Shown here: piece by piece, positions 43,741 through 54,705 of the stretch
Position numbering within the stretch: position 1 is the stretch's first letter
Layout of the letters: the number at the start of each line of letters is the position of its first letter
NCBI RefSeq assembly: GCF_010093535.1
Contig: NW_022985182.1
Coordinates: 1,003,785-1,067,784, forward strand
Source of the DNA: Lindgomyces ingoldianus
Lineage: Eukaryota > Ascomycota > Dothideomycetes > Pleosporales > Lindgomycetaceae
Length of the DNA: 64,000 bases
Direction: 5' to 3'
Position numbers and translations under genes: made by a program
The notes under the pieces: model-generated
Database searches by the model: none
What the model saw: the letters and a program-made list of their open reading frames with translations, nothing else
Told to the model about the DNA's origin: nothing

Positions 43741-45856
43741 TATAGTATATTATATACAATAGATTTAAGAGCGCATGTTGGAGTCGCTTAAATTGACCTC
43801 ACTGTCGCTCCCAGAGTTCCTACAGTCTAAATCCTCAGTTAGAGGGCTTAATAGTATGAGGTCTTCTTCGAAGGGGTTGTTCACAGGCCTTTTAATCTGT
43901 TCACGCCAGATCCTCTCTTGACGCTCCTTAGCTGTCTCTGCATGTATTAAGACCTAATAATCCTATTGATAATGGGTTATATCTATAGGAGGCAGGGGCT
44001 TATTGTTGTCATAGCGTTTTTGTAATGCTTTGCCTGCTTTTCGCACTTTTCTAAAAACCTCGCGTTTAAACTTGTTTATCCTAATTGTACGCTCACGCTG
44101 CAACTTTGCAGCATATGCAGCAGCAGCCTGCTTGAGCTCATTATCCTGGCGACGCTTAATCATTGCGCGAGCGTCTTTTATATAGATAGGTCCTCCCTGA
44201 GAGACCTGACGCTGTGTGTGCCGTTGTCGAGCCTTGCGTGCTTGCTCAGCTGCCTTAGTACGAAGCAGCTCCTTTTTAAACTTAGCATTTGCTTGCGCCT
44301 GCGCAAGAGCACCTTTAAAGGTCTTCTTAATGCCTGCTTTCAAAGGGGTAGGTATAGACGCGAGGGCAACGTTTTGCTGCCAGCGTAGTGTACGAATCAT
44401 TGTTGGTGTCTTCCACTTCTGATCTCCAGGCCTAGGCGAAGGCGTACGGGGGTGACGAGCTTCCCACTCAGCCTTCTGGCGCCTGAATTGATTATAGCTT
44501 AGGCGCTGAGCTTCCTTGGCAGGTAGAGGCTTAAATCCCTTACTGCAAGAGTCTTGGGTAGAGTCTAGGTACAATAGGTCGTCAAATGGATCGCAATTGG
44601 TAGTCTGACGCTCTGCAAGCTCCTCTTGTGCACGCAGAGCTGGGAGCACTTCTTCTGGATTGAAAGGAACAATGCCTGTACGCTTAAAACCGCCTAGGAT
44701 TGTACGCTAGGTGAATGTCTTTAACCTGATTCTATGGAGAGAAGCTAGGAACTCAGTCTTTGTAAACGAGCTTGCACTAGTCCTTGCAGCAAGGTCAAGC
44801 TCCTGCCCATGGTGCCATTTCATGGGCTAGAAGCAGCCTACATCTAATGGCTGGAGAAAGTGAGTTGTGTGAGGAGGGAGCGCGTATAGTTGGATCTTAT
44901 TGTTATAGGCGTATTTGACTAGCTTGTAGGTAACGTGGCTTTTGTAACCGTCTATAAGGAGCATCCTCCAGGCGCCTTTTGTACGATCCTTCGTCATACG
45001 GTTGAAATGCTGGATGAAATTGTAGGACAGTTGATCGTTACTGTACGCAGTATCGCTAGTGCCAATTAGGTAGTCATCTGGCAGCTCCATGCACCACCTC
45101 TCAATGATACTTGAGGCCTTGACGATTACCATAGGAGCTATAGATTCTCCACTAGCAGAGACAGCCTTAATAAGGGTAACAAGCTCCCTATTGTTGCTGT
45201 GAGGCATATAGCAAAGAGACCTATGTTTAGTGTACACATATTAACTCTTTGCAACACTAATTCTTATACTAGATTTGTCAAAATTCCAGATATCTTAAGG
45301 TATAATTCTATGCTTATTAACCTTCTTCTTAAAGCTATTAAACCACTCTAAAACAGCAGCAGGCTGCTAAGTAAGCTTCTAGGTAACCTTAATAGGCTTT
45401 TGTTTCTGTCGCGTAAATTGTGGGTGTCTTTTAAGCTAATTGGTAGGCTATTTCCTGCCTACTGTAGGAGGCTCTCTATCTCCATTGTACGCGAGCAGCG
45501 CGTTCGCCGTGCTCCGTACAAGCTCATGTCGAACACTAAAGCCAATATTGTTAATATGATTAATAAACAGCTTTAGCGTGACTTCTTGATTACTTGTGAG
45601 GACTTGGTTTGTTTTTTGACGCGTGGATCGATTGCGCCCACCTTAGTAGGCCCGTTTGAGTCGCTGGTAGGGTAGGTCGTTGACGCGGGCGTACGACGCC
45701 AGATTTGGATTTTCATGCTGCAGAAGCTCTGCAACTGCATGCTTAATACGAGCTGCAGTAGCTCTATAGTCTGCAGATCGATTGGGAGGCATTGAAGGTG
45801 AATGGAGCTTAATTGGCGGGTCAAATTAACGCGTTTTTGAAAGGATTTGATTAATT

Positions 45857-45955
45857 AATCGTTGAGCTGGGTATGATTGTTGAGCCTGCAGGCCCGCGCT
45901 GCGCGCGGGCCTTTTTGTTCCAAAAAGTTGATTAGTCAACCCGTCGGGGCCCGAG
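45857..45955. repeat. right terminal inverted repeat with three hairpins
   Basis: Mirror of the left end: 45891-45911 (GGCCCGCGC/GCGCGGGCC), 45911-45927 (CTTTTTG/CAAAAAG) and 45927-45940 (GTTGA/TCAAC). Stem bases differ from the left end in matched pairs. Confidence 0.85.
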
Positions 45956-46206
45956 TATTTCATCCTTCTGGTTACCTCCCAGCACCACCCTCGTTCCACC
46001 TCTAATCTCGCCACGATTCATTCCGCAGATGACCTGGTTGCCAGCGGCTGTTTGTGCTTTTCCATGATTTTATTCGCCATTTAAGACCTATTAAACTCGT
46101 GTTACACTACGCGAGCCCTCTTTTCGTCTACATCCGAGTTAGCATTTGTCCTGCTGCCCCAGATTTCAAGCATCCATCACGACAGATAACTTCACTAAGA
46201 GTCACG

Positions 46207-48206
46207 ATGGGAAAAGAATCCAACAGCACCCCTGGGAGAGACCACTTAAATCCTCAAAACAATTTTCCACAGCCATTTTTACGAGAGACGGATGTATCTG
46301 AGCGAGAAGTTGGGGCTAGCGATCAAAACCAAGCCAACGAATCCACTAAAGAGGAGCCAGAGCCACATCAAGCAGGACTCTCGAGTCGAACCAAGACCCA
46401 CTACCTTCGAGACTCGTGGTTCTGGGAAGCTGTGAGCCTGCTTTCCGGTTTTGTATGCCTCTTCGCCATCATTATTCTCTTGAAACAATTCGACGGGATG
46501 GCGCTCTCCAGTTGGGGCTTCTACTTTCAACTTAACACGGTCATATCGGTCCTAATCTTTGTAGTCAAATCTTGCATACTAATCTCAGTTGCCGAATGCA
46601 TAAGCCAACTAAAATGGCAACACTTTGTTGCGAAGAAAAGAGCACTTGCACACCTCGAAGTATTTGACCAAGCGAGTAGGGGCGTTTTAGGTTCTCTTAA
46701 TCTCATATGGAACATCGGAATGCAAGCACCTGTTGCACTTCTCGGAGCAGTAGTCACAATTGCAGCTCTCTTGATGGATCCACTAGCCCAACAACTTGTG
46801 CTCTATGAAACCACCGAACGTGTTAGTGGAGAACACGCTAAAATGCCGATCTCCAATGTCTACGATGCGATTGAAATATGGGAGCGAAATGGAAGTTATA
46901 GTACGTACTTTTTCATCCCTTACATCCATGCTAATTATTCACAATGTAACTATTCAACAGTTCCTCTCTCAGACACAGCAATGGAGGGCGCATTTTATGC
47001 AGGACTTTTCAACACCAATGAATCTCCGCGTTTCCACTGTCCATCTGGCAATTGCGCGTGGGAAGACTTCTATTCTCTCGGCGTTTGTAGCTCTTGTGCG
47101 ACCGTGACGCGCTCACGCACCTTTAGTCTACGGAACTGCACCGAAGAAGAGGCGAGGAGCACTGACACTTGCATTGTGCGGAATTACCATATGCCGAGCA
47201 ATTTAACACTGGACATCATCTTCCAGACACGCACTAATTCTCTTGGGAATAACTTGATTGTCACACAAGTAGCTGGGGCAGCAGCAACAGGTATCGGCGG
47301 CAACTGGCTCTTTGCACACCGTGGCAGACCGTGGGAACACCTTGATAATATTTTCTATACTGCAGATGTCCTCGCAGTATTTGCTGTAGCTCGGCTGCCG
47401 TTCAATATCGACTGGGACTTGGAAAGAGCTCTGGCGGACAGCGAGACATTGATTGACATCACAGATTGTCAACTAAGGTGGTGTCTGAAGAAGTATCAAC
47501 ATGTCGAAGTTGTAAGCCCTCACCTTATTGGCTCTGATCATTCCCCTAGATGACAAGATCGCAGAAAAACGGTACATTATCCAAATTTACCACGCAAGAG
47601 ACTCCTTTAGTCCACTTTGACGGAGGCCAGACCTTTACTGCCAATATTTCCGCCCAGGAAGTCTATCCATTTGATAGTAATGAAGTGACAGTCATGGGTC
47701 GCAATATTGTCGCTCTCGAGAAGATCATCACTAGGTACATGAACTTCCACTTGGCCTCGAACGGCGGTAACATGTATCCGTACAATTGGAGTCCTGCGCA
47801 AATGTTTTGGGAGTCTAATAATCACTCTGGAGTTGTGGAGAACATCGCCGCCAGTATGACTGACCGCATCCGTGTCAACTCGAGGGATATTCCAATGTAC
47901 GCTAATGGCCAAGTCTTTCGGCCAGTCACACTTATCAGAGTTAAATGGCTTTGGCTTATCCTTCCGATCGCCCTCGTTACCCTCACGGCAGCATTATTGG
48001 CTCGCGCTTTAATATGCATTCCGGTGGCTCCTCTGTGGAAATCGCGACTGCTTCCTTTATTCTTTCGTGACTTGGAAAGTGAAGAGGAACTCTTACGGGG
48101 CGTTAAGGGAAAGGGCAAAATAGAGGAAGCTGCGAGCCAAATGCATATAAGACTGGAAAAGAGAGAGGGAGGGGCGAGCTTCATTTGTTATAAGAAACAA
48201 GATTGA
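46207..48206 (+). CDS. DUF3176 family membrane protein
   Basis: Fungal DUF3176 protein, function unknown, 653 residues. Exons 46207-47511 and 47550-48206 with a 38-bp intron (GTAAGC ... CCCTAG), at the short end for fungi. The N-terminal 60 residues are polar and cytosolic. Helices follow at FWEAVSLLSGFVCLFAIIILL, FYFQLNTVISVLIFVVKSCILISVAE and ALLGAVVTIAALLMDPLAQQ. The conserved KWQHF and LEVFDQASRGVLGSL blocks identify the family. A Cys-rich extracellular part includes FHCPSGNCAWEDFYSLGVCSSC and several N-glycosylation sites. A last helix, WLWLILPIALVTLTAALLARAL, precedes a cytosolic tail. A longer in-frame start at 46054 is unconserved. The transposon ends about 250 bp upstream. Confidence 0.87.
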
Positions 48207-48969
48207 AAAATAGAGGTATCAAATATGTGCCGTTTGGAATGATACTTAGTCAATCCAGAATCGGAGTAACTTTCCACGGCTCCAAGGTTGGAAAAGGTCC
48301 ACGCCAATGCACATGTGCGGCAGAGACTGGGAGATGACATGGCGGTAGCACTGCAAGCGGCACTTAGACTTCAAGATAATGTTTCCTTTCAATAAGCTCA
48401 ACTGTTTACCGGACACTTTAAAGTTCATAGTTCGAAATGGAGCAAGGACGACGTCGTGGCAAGACAAAGTGTACATGCACCCTAGAGGCATTCTGTCTAT
48501 TTGGACGAGGCCGCTGTTACACTCGTAGGCCCGCGCCACATCGCCGCAAAATCTTTAGGGTGCTGCCTTTGCTCAAGGATTCTCTACCTTCTCATTTTAA
48601 CTCCTTTCTCTTTCCCTTTAGCTATGGCATCAAGCATGCCACGGCTCAGCTTTGGCGCCAGTGGTTGCCACAACACTCAATGAGCCAACCAGTCTCAAGA
48701 TCCTCAGTGCAACAATCCTGCTACAAATCGCTTCAATAGTGAAGAGAAATCGCGGTCGAGCTCAAGGGCCAAGCGAAACGGCCTAAAGCCCCCATAATGG
48801 CGTAAAAAGTTCTGAGATGATGCGTGCGCTTAGAATGCCTCAAATAATAGCTAAGCCCAACCTTCTGTTGCCGGCGGCCAAGCCGAGTCAGTACCTGAGT
48901 CTGTGCCAGATCCCCCATGAATAGTGCCTATGCTTGATTGTTATCCTTCCATAATAGGGGTCAGCGATT
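48207..48969. other. 760-bp region without a gene
   Basis: Downstream of the DUF3176 gene. Short open frames on both strands, none convincing. Confidence 0.35.
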
Positions 48970-50580
48970 CTATGATTCAGCAACAGACTCGGCATCGCGA
49001 AAGCTCGTCAGATATGGAAGATGAAGAAGAAAACTAATGAAGCTAGTGACAATGAGGAGCGACGGTAGGGGTCATGACGACGAGATGGATGATAAGTATA
49101 GCAATATATATGATGAAGAAGGGTCTGCATATAGATTGGACGACAATGAATTCGCTGGGTTTGCCTGTTTGAGCAGATGGATGGTTGCATCATTCGCAAA
49201 TATCCAGCTGATCTAACCACGGAAACGTCAAGTGCAGTCTATTGCGACACGAAACTGATCAGGAGAGGCTATATTCGGCTATTGTTCTATAGAGACATGG
49301 AAGAGCTGACGCAAGAGACTAGCTTCCTTGCATTTGCACTCTTTGATCCTTTTGGCAGACTAGGGTTAGAATTCAAGAACTAAGTTGTGAAGAAGGGTTC
49401 TGGGATATGGACGAAGAGCTCTGAAACGGAAATTTCCTCCCCGTTGAGTAAATAGTAGTATAGAAGCCGCATTGGGGCCGGGGACTAGGGCAACAATTGC
49501 TCATAGCAGTGTTGGAGAAGAACTGTACGAAATTAAAGCGATTCATTATCATTCGTTGTCTGGGCAGGCTTAAACGCGAAGTCGATAGAACAAAATTTGC
49601 CACAGAGGAAGATGTTGGGCCTATAGAGCCACTTAAACAAGGCATTGCAGAAAGGGTTTCTCGTTCTTTAGGCTGCCTGCGAGTAAGCTCGTCACTATGG
49701 TTAGCATTGTTTAGTGGTCCTGATCATCCTGACTATGAGTTTGGAGGGGCAGGCGATTTTGAGTTACCGACACCTCCAACGCGCTCCCACGATCCGAGGA
49801 TGGTGTTGGCAGGTGGTGTTCGTAACAGGGGACTGATTATTACTAGAGAAAGGAAAAAGACATGTCTAAGCTTCTCCACTGACAACTAGCAAGCAAGACT
49901 TAGAAAAGATAACTCTGTTCTTTATGGCGCATCAGGTGGATTCAGCCCGAAGACTGTCGGTTAATTACTCAACTAGAATTCCAGCTTGCTCGATCTTCGA
50001 AATGACGAAGGGAACTTGGCCTTGGGTATTCTTGAGAGGATCTAAGAGAGCTTTAGAAGTAAACACGAATATGGCACCACGATTCTCTACATTGTGGACA
50101 AGTCCGAAGGCTTTGTTGAAGACGCAATTGAATGACTAGCAACCTTGAAGAAACTAGAAAGCTTACCACAGATTGACAATTACGCCTTAATTACGGGTAT
50201 TTGTGTGTAAGTGTACTGCAGGACTGCTAAGCCCCCGCATGTAGTTTGCGCTCCGGGACCAGGCAGGATATCAGCGCGACATTCTAAGTAGCGCTATCAA
50301 CATGAAATTTGGTGATGATTTGTGGAAGATAGCTAGAAGTCGCTTAAAGTCGTCCCAGCCGTAGTAAGTGGGACAGGAATTTGCGAACTTATACAGCCAT
50401 TTCGCAACTTGCATGAAGTGAGAGGACATCCATGGCCTTTTTGTCGCGAAGAACATTGTTAATGTCCACCAAACTGCTCGCGAATGGTTAAGGGCTGTAA
50501 GGAATTACTTAGAGAGGGGAGAGGCGGTCTACGCAGTTGAGGGCTTTCCAGAATGCAATGAGCGAAGATGAAGTTGCTGG
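48970..50580 (+). pseudogene. decayed GNAT/ankyrin-type fungal gene
   Basis: Scattered coding pieces in sequential order but different frames. An acidic stretch (DDEMDDKYSNIYDEEGSAYRL, 49075-49140) is followed by ADLTTETSSAVYCDTKLIRR and EELTQETSFLAFALFD (49205-49340), VVKKGSGIW (about 49385), and GLGQQLLIAVLEKNC through LKQGIAERVSRSLGCLRVSS and LFSGPDHPDYE (49475-49735), typical of GNAT-like fungal proteins. Then CTAGLLSPRM and FALRDQAGYQRDILSSAINM (50210-50310) follow, as in their ankyrin-linked relatives. Stops and frameshifts separate nearly every block. Exact limits are uncertain. Confidence 0.5.
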
Positions 50581-50940
50581 AGGCAGTGACCTTTTACACA
50601 TTAGGACAAGCTAGACAGTTTAACAAAAGCAAAATCAGCGACTTCGGACTCTCAGCTGCACTAGGAAGCATACCCGAATACCGAAATGAACTGGAGTGTG
50701 GCTTCGTTGCTTCTGTGATCGACCTTTGATCTGTGCAACTTTCCGTCTAAAAAATCCCTGAATCCTGATGTCAACGAGAACTGATTCTTGAAAGTCGCAG
50801 GAAACGAAAAGAATATTCGTTCATTACACTATCCGTTTCTCTTTCTTCCCACAAGTGGCTTTCTAATACCCTTTGTCATCGGATATAGGTGAACTAATTA
50901 GTGGAGGCAATCCGCTCGTCGCAACAACAGGTAGGTTTTG
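50581..50940. other. region before the inverted duplication
   Basis: 360 bp without a gene. Minus-strand coding-like sequence begins here (stop near 50863) and continues into the left duplication arm (EICEGKVVTWHCQESREFRT), probably a piece of an old gene. Confidence 0.3.
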
Positions 50941-51043
50941 TCGTGTGCGAAATTCTCTGGATTCTTGGCAATGCCAAGTAACAACTTTCCCCTCACAAAT
51001 CTCATAGAAATGCAGGTCACTGCACATATCGCTCCATATAATC
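50941..51043. repeat. inverted duplication, left arm (103 bp)
   Basis: Matches 51931-52033 in reverse complement at 102 of 103 positions (one G/T difference). It carries the same short coding remnant on the minus strand. Confidence 0.9.
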
Positions 51044-51930
51044 AACCACAACGCTTTCTACTGTAGGTGAAGCTTTTCAAATGTATGGATAGGGCCTATC
51101 CCACTAATTTAACAGAGTTTTAGATCATAGATCTAACTGTAGGCCTCTCGCGGGCCCCTTAGGGGACGCGTCTTATAGAAGCGCGCATCCTTAATCTAGA
51201 GGCCTTGCTACTAGCCTCCTCCTACTTAAAGCACAGCTAGAAGACTGCTCATAGTNNNNNNNNNNNNNNNNNNNNNNNNNNNNNNNNNNNNNNNNNNNNN
51301 NNNNNNNNNNNNNNNNNNNNNNNNNNNNNNNNNNNNNNNNNNNNNNNNNNNNNNNNNNNNNNNNNNNNNNNNNNNNNNNNNNNNNNNNNNNNNNNNNNNN
51401 NNNNNNNNNTAATAAGCTTGTCGCGCACAGCTAGATGTACCAGGGTAAGATAAAGTAGGCTTTTAGAGGAGCTAGAGTTAACGCAGCACGCCTGCTACTG
51501 TAAGGCCGAGATGGTGCTTACGTGCGACGGGTATATATACTATTCTGTACGCAATAATTAACTGTTGGTTGATTATTCGCACCTTTTTAGTTGTATTGGC
51601 GTAGTGGTACAGAGCTCCGTCCTTACAGCTACCTTGCGCAACTCTACCAGCCCTCCCACCGCGTGCAGCGTTCCTACCGCGCGGAGCTGGTGCTAGAGTA
51701 CTCGCAGCGCGCTTTTTAAACGCAATAATACTCTAACTGTTACCTCCTTATTTATTAAAAGTTAACTAATAAGTAGCAGGAGCGTTTCTAGCTATCTGTT
51801 TATGTTAATAACAGAGGTAAGCAATTTAGGGTACAATTAGCAGTAACTACTCTAAAAAACAGTTAGATAGGGCGGATAGGGCCTATTAAAAAGCCTTACT
51901 TACTATACAACGTCCTTCTCCCATGAGGCG
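51044..51930. other. segment between inverted arms, with assembly gap 51256-51409
   Basis: 887 bp including 154 unknown bases. Edges carry TAGGGCCTAT-type motifs (51088-51100, 51875-51890) resembling weak inverted termini. The interior has stop-rich, TA-rich composition with GCGC islands, like a RIP-damaged transposon fragment. No gene. Confidence 0.5.
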
Positions 51931-52033
51931 GATTATATGGAGCGATATGTGCAGTGACCTGCATGTCTATGAGATTTGTGAGGGGAAAGTTGTTACTTGG
52001 CATTGCCAAGAATCCAGAGAATTTCGCACACGA
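51931..52033. repeat. inverted duplication, right arm (103 bp)
   Basis: Reverse-complement partner of 50941-51043. Sequence diverges abruptly outside both arms. Confidence 0.9.
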
Positions 52034-52318
52034 CAATTCTGCTGACGTCGAACAAAGGAAACCATCCTTGATATACTTTTTACTGATGAGGTTTCTCGCT
52101 TGCTACTGAAACTCTTTTAAATTCCTTCAAAGGTTCTAAACTGTTTCGGAGATTCGAGGCACTTCAATATATGTACTCAGAACCTTACCAAACCTTCACA
52201 AATTGATTTGCCTTATTAATAAGACTGATAATACGCTTAGAAACCTAAACATGTCACTAGCTTACACAAAATGCGAATAGGATATAGACCATTGCATGTG
52301 CGCATGTTGGCTTTGCTC

Positions 52319-54278
52319 TTAAATCTTTCCCCTAGCAAGAAACCTCTGCGGTACATCGACAACTCTACACCTTAAATACTCCGCGCAGTTCTTGCCCAGG
52401 AAGTCAATACTGCTTGTACAACTCACTCCCCGATCAAGATGATCCTTCAGCAGAAAGTGCACTGCCCGCAAACCCGGGAACTCGCATCTCTCAACCCTGC
52501 CACCCTTATATTCTTCGGCGAGAAGCTTCTTGATAAACGGTGCAGAAAGCAGATTACGCAGCCATGCGTATTCGTCCTGATGCCGCACCCAGAACCCAAC
52601 ATTGCAATCTGAGCCTTTGTCGCCGGAACGTGCGTGCACGATGGTGCCTATGGGACTTTCCACTGTCTTGCCAAATGATTTAAGATCGACGGCGTGCGCT
52701 GTGGTATCTTGTGTAGGTTGTTGCTTCGGGTATACTTTCGCTTCGAAAGGCGGCGGAATATCTAAAATTTTACCAGAAGGGAGATGCACCTGGTGAGAGA
52801 CAGAAGATTGCGGGAGAAGCGTAACGTAGTACTCGAATATCTCCTTCGGAAACGCTTGTCGCAGATCGAGATGCGGTGTTGCACCTGGGTAGGCACACAT
52901 AATCGGATCGATACATGGTCGGACGAATTTCGCAGGGGCTAGGTCCGCGGATTTTCGCGCTTGTGCAATGACGCGGAAATCTACGGTTGCGGAATTCTGG
53001 TTTGTAGGGTTCAAAGGGACGGAGCCGATGGTTTGGAAAGAGAGATGGGAGAAGTTCGATGTGTGGGGGCCCATGAGAGTGCAGATTTGGGTCTCGACCA
53101 TGCGGGCTTTGGCTGGGATGTCGAGGCCGGTGATGAACCAATGCATTTCGGCTTGGTAGCCTCCTTTTGCCGTGATGCCTACTTTGGTAGTTGGCGGTGG
53201 GAGATCGCCCTTGACTCCGCGTAAAGCTACCCGGTTAGTGGAGAGGTGCTCGAACCAGATGTTATCGAGGATAGCGGTGACGTCGGAGTTAAAGTACCAG
53301 GGACCCTGGATCTCGTAGAGGAACTGGGAGGTTAAGGTATTGACGGACACTTCACCCCCAGACCCCTTATTTTTTGTTACGATAACTTCTCCAGAGTGAG
53401 AAATCTCGACAATTGGGTAGCCAATATTTTGCCACCCAAGGGTTTCTAGGTCTTTGAAGCCGCTGTAGTTCCCGCCGGTGCTGTATGATGAGCACTCGGA
53501 AAGATGTCCCGCGACGAAGGCGTTTGCAAGCTTGTCCAGATCAGAGCGCTGCCATGTATGCCACCAGTATGCTGCACCGATGACAGGGCTTGCATCAGAC
53601 ACCCGACCGCAGACGACGATATCGGCACCATTCTCGAAGGCCTTTGCGATACCCAGCCCTCCCAAATAAGCTTGAGCATATATCGGCTCAAACTGCCAAT
53701 CCTCCAGTTTCTCTCCGGTACATATATTCTCGAACGGTAACTCACCCCGCTTCTGGGCTTCCAGAAGTTGTGGAAGGACCTCGTCTCCTGATATCCACGC
53801 AACACTGAGGGTCAGGCCTTTCGTCTTGACCATCTTTGTGACTACTTCGTGCAGTTTCTTAGTGTCCGAGGCCCCAGCATTGACAGCAACTTTGATTCGA
53901 TACTTCGCGATATAAGGAAGCGCGGGTTCAAGGGCTTCGAGGAAGGTCGGTTCGTAGGCGTCCACTTGGCCTGCTCCTAAGTTGGCATTTCCAGACCTGA
54001 ATTTCGAGCAAATCTACCAGAACAGTGACATACCATCGATTTTACTGCCCGCCCTCACAGTCATATTGCCTTCGCTCATCCAATCACCTGCGAATACATC
54101 TATCGGATCGTTCTCGTAATTGGAGGCAAGGAGTGTCATCGCATTACGGCGGTCGGTAGTGGACCCGGAGCATCCTGTAGGAAGGATATCAGCATCACTT
54201 ATGCTACGGTGAGTATCATTTTCGAAAGAGCGATATGAATTATATACCTGCAATTCTGATCGCTCGTGTTCCGGCCAT
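52319..54278 (-). CDS. DUF1446 / acyclic terpene utilisation AtuA family protein
   Basis: Exons 54278-54248, 54174-54034, 53970-52319 give 607 residues. The 31-nt first exon encodes MAGTRAIRIAG and splices to CSGSTTDRRNAMTLL, the family opening. VFAGDWMSEGNMTVRAG and AYEPTFLEALEPALPYIAKY follow, then VNAGASD, GADIVVCGRVSDASPVIGAAYWWH and HLSECSSYSTGGNYSGF, all strong AtuA/DUF1446 signatures. The C-terminal domain (TVESPIGTIVHARSGDKGSDCNVGFWVR) is the usual fused second module. Bacterial AtuA acts in citronellol/geraniol catabolism, but the reaction is unproven. No targeting signal. An MFS transporter lies 427 bp upstream on the same strand, which could supply or export a related compound (inference). 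Confidence 0.88.
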
Positions 54279-54705
54279 AGTGGTAGCTCAGGGAGGTCCC
54301 TTCCCTTGCTCTTTGAGCCTTCCAGGTCTCGCAGTTCTGCGGCAACAGGCAATTGATGGAAGCATTGAAGCTTGCAGGGGATGAAGGCCATCCATAGTGC
54401 TACCTCGGTGCACATCGTCAGTCTTCAGCAATCGGCACGCTTGGGGAGTCGAAGTAAGGATGTCAGTTCGAGCCGAGGCAAGCGGGGATTACTAGCTTGA
54501 TCCAGACTAGTATAATTTCTGCAAGTTGAAGGCCGACACGGGAAAAGGTGTTTCTTGTCTCCAAGTGCTTTTTCTTATTGAAATGCGATGAATATATTGG
54601 TACTTCTGGACTTGTAAATTCTGAATCCCTTGTGTCAACATCATTCTCCTCAATTCCCTCTCCTTCCAATCTCTGCCTTTCTACTCTCCATTGTCCATCC
54701 ATCAT
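54279..54705. other. AtuA-family gene promoter region
   Basis: 427 bp between the AtuA-family start and the stop of the upstream MFS gene (both minus). No gene; an open frame at 54279-54415 (-) is a shadow of the first exon. Confidence 0.4.

Larger units (their letters stand above)
43639..45955 (-). mobile_element. pogo/Fot-type Tc1-mariner DNA transposon, 2317 bp, inactive
   Basis: Complete element between TA dinucleotides (43637-43638 and 45956-45957). Terminal inverted repeats of about 100 bp start CTCAGGCCCCGACGGG (left) and CTCGGGCCCCGACGGG (right, inverted). Near each inner end lies a direct repeat of the type GCTCAACGATCAT, possibly a transposase-binding site. The minus-strand transposase reading frame runs from about 45793 to 43963. 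It has an N-terminal helix-turn-helix region (SADYRATAARIKHAVAELL), a DDE domain with SNNRELVTLIKAVSASGE, MLLIDGYKSHVTYKLVKYA and LPPHTTHFLQPLDVGCF, and a basic C-terminus. At least eight TAA/TAG stops interrupt it, so it cannot make transposase. The right end lies about 250 bp upstream of the DUF3176 gene. Confidence 0.85.

Noticed and set aside
46279..46530. Minus-strand frame in the DUF3176 gene
   Set aside because: Antisense shadow of a gene with clear membrane segments and family motifs.
53963..53965. Start of the AtuA-family protein at 53965
   Set aside because: That codon is GTG inside an exon; two upstream exons with correct splice sites supply the conserved N-terminus.
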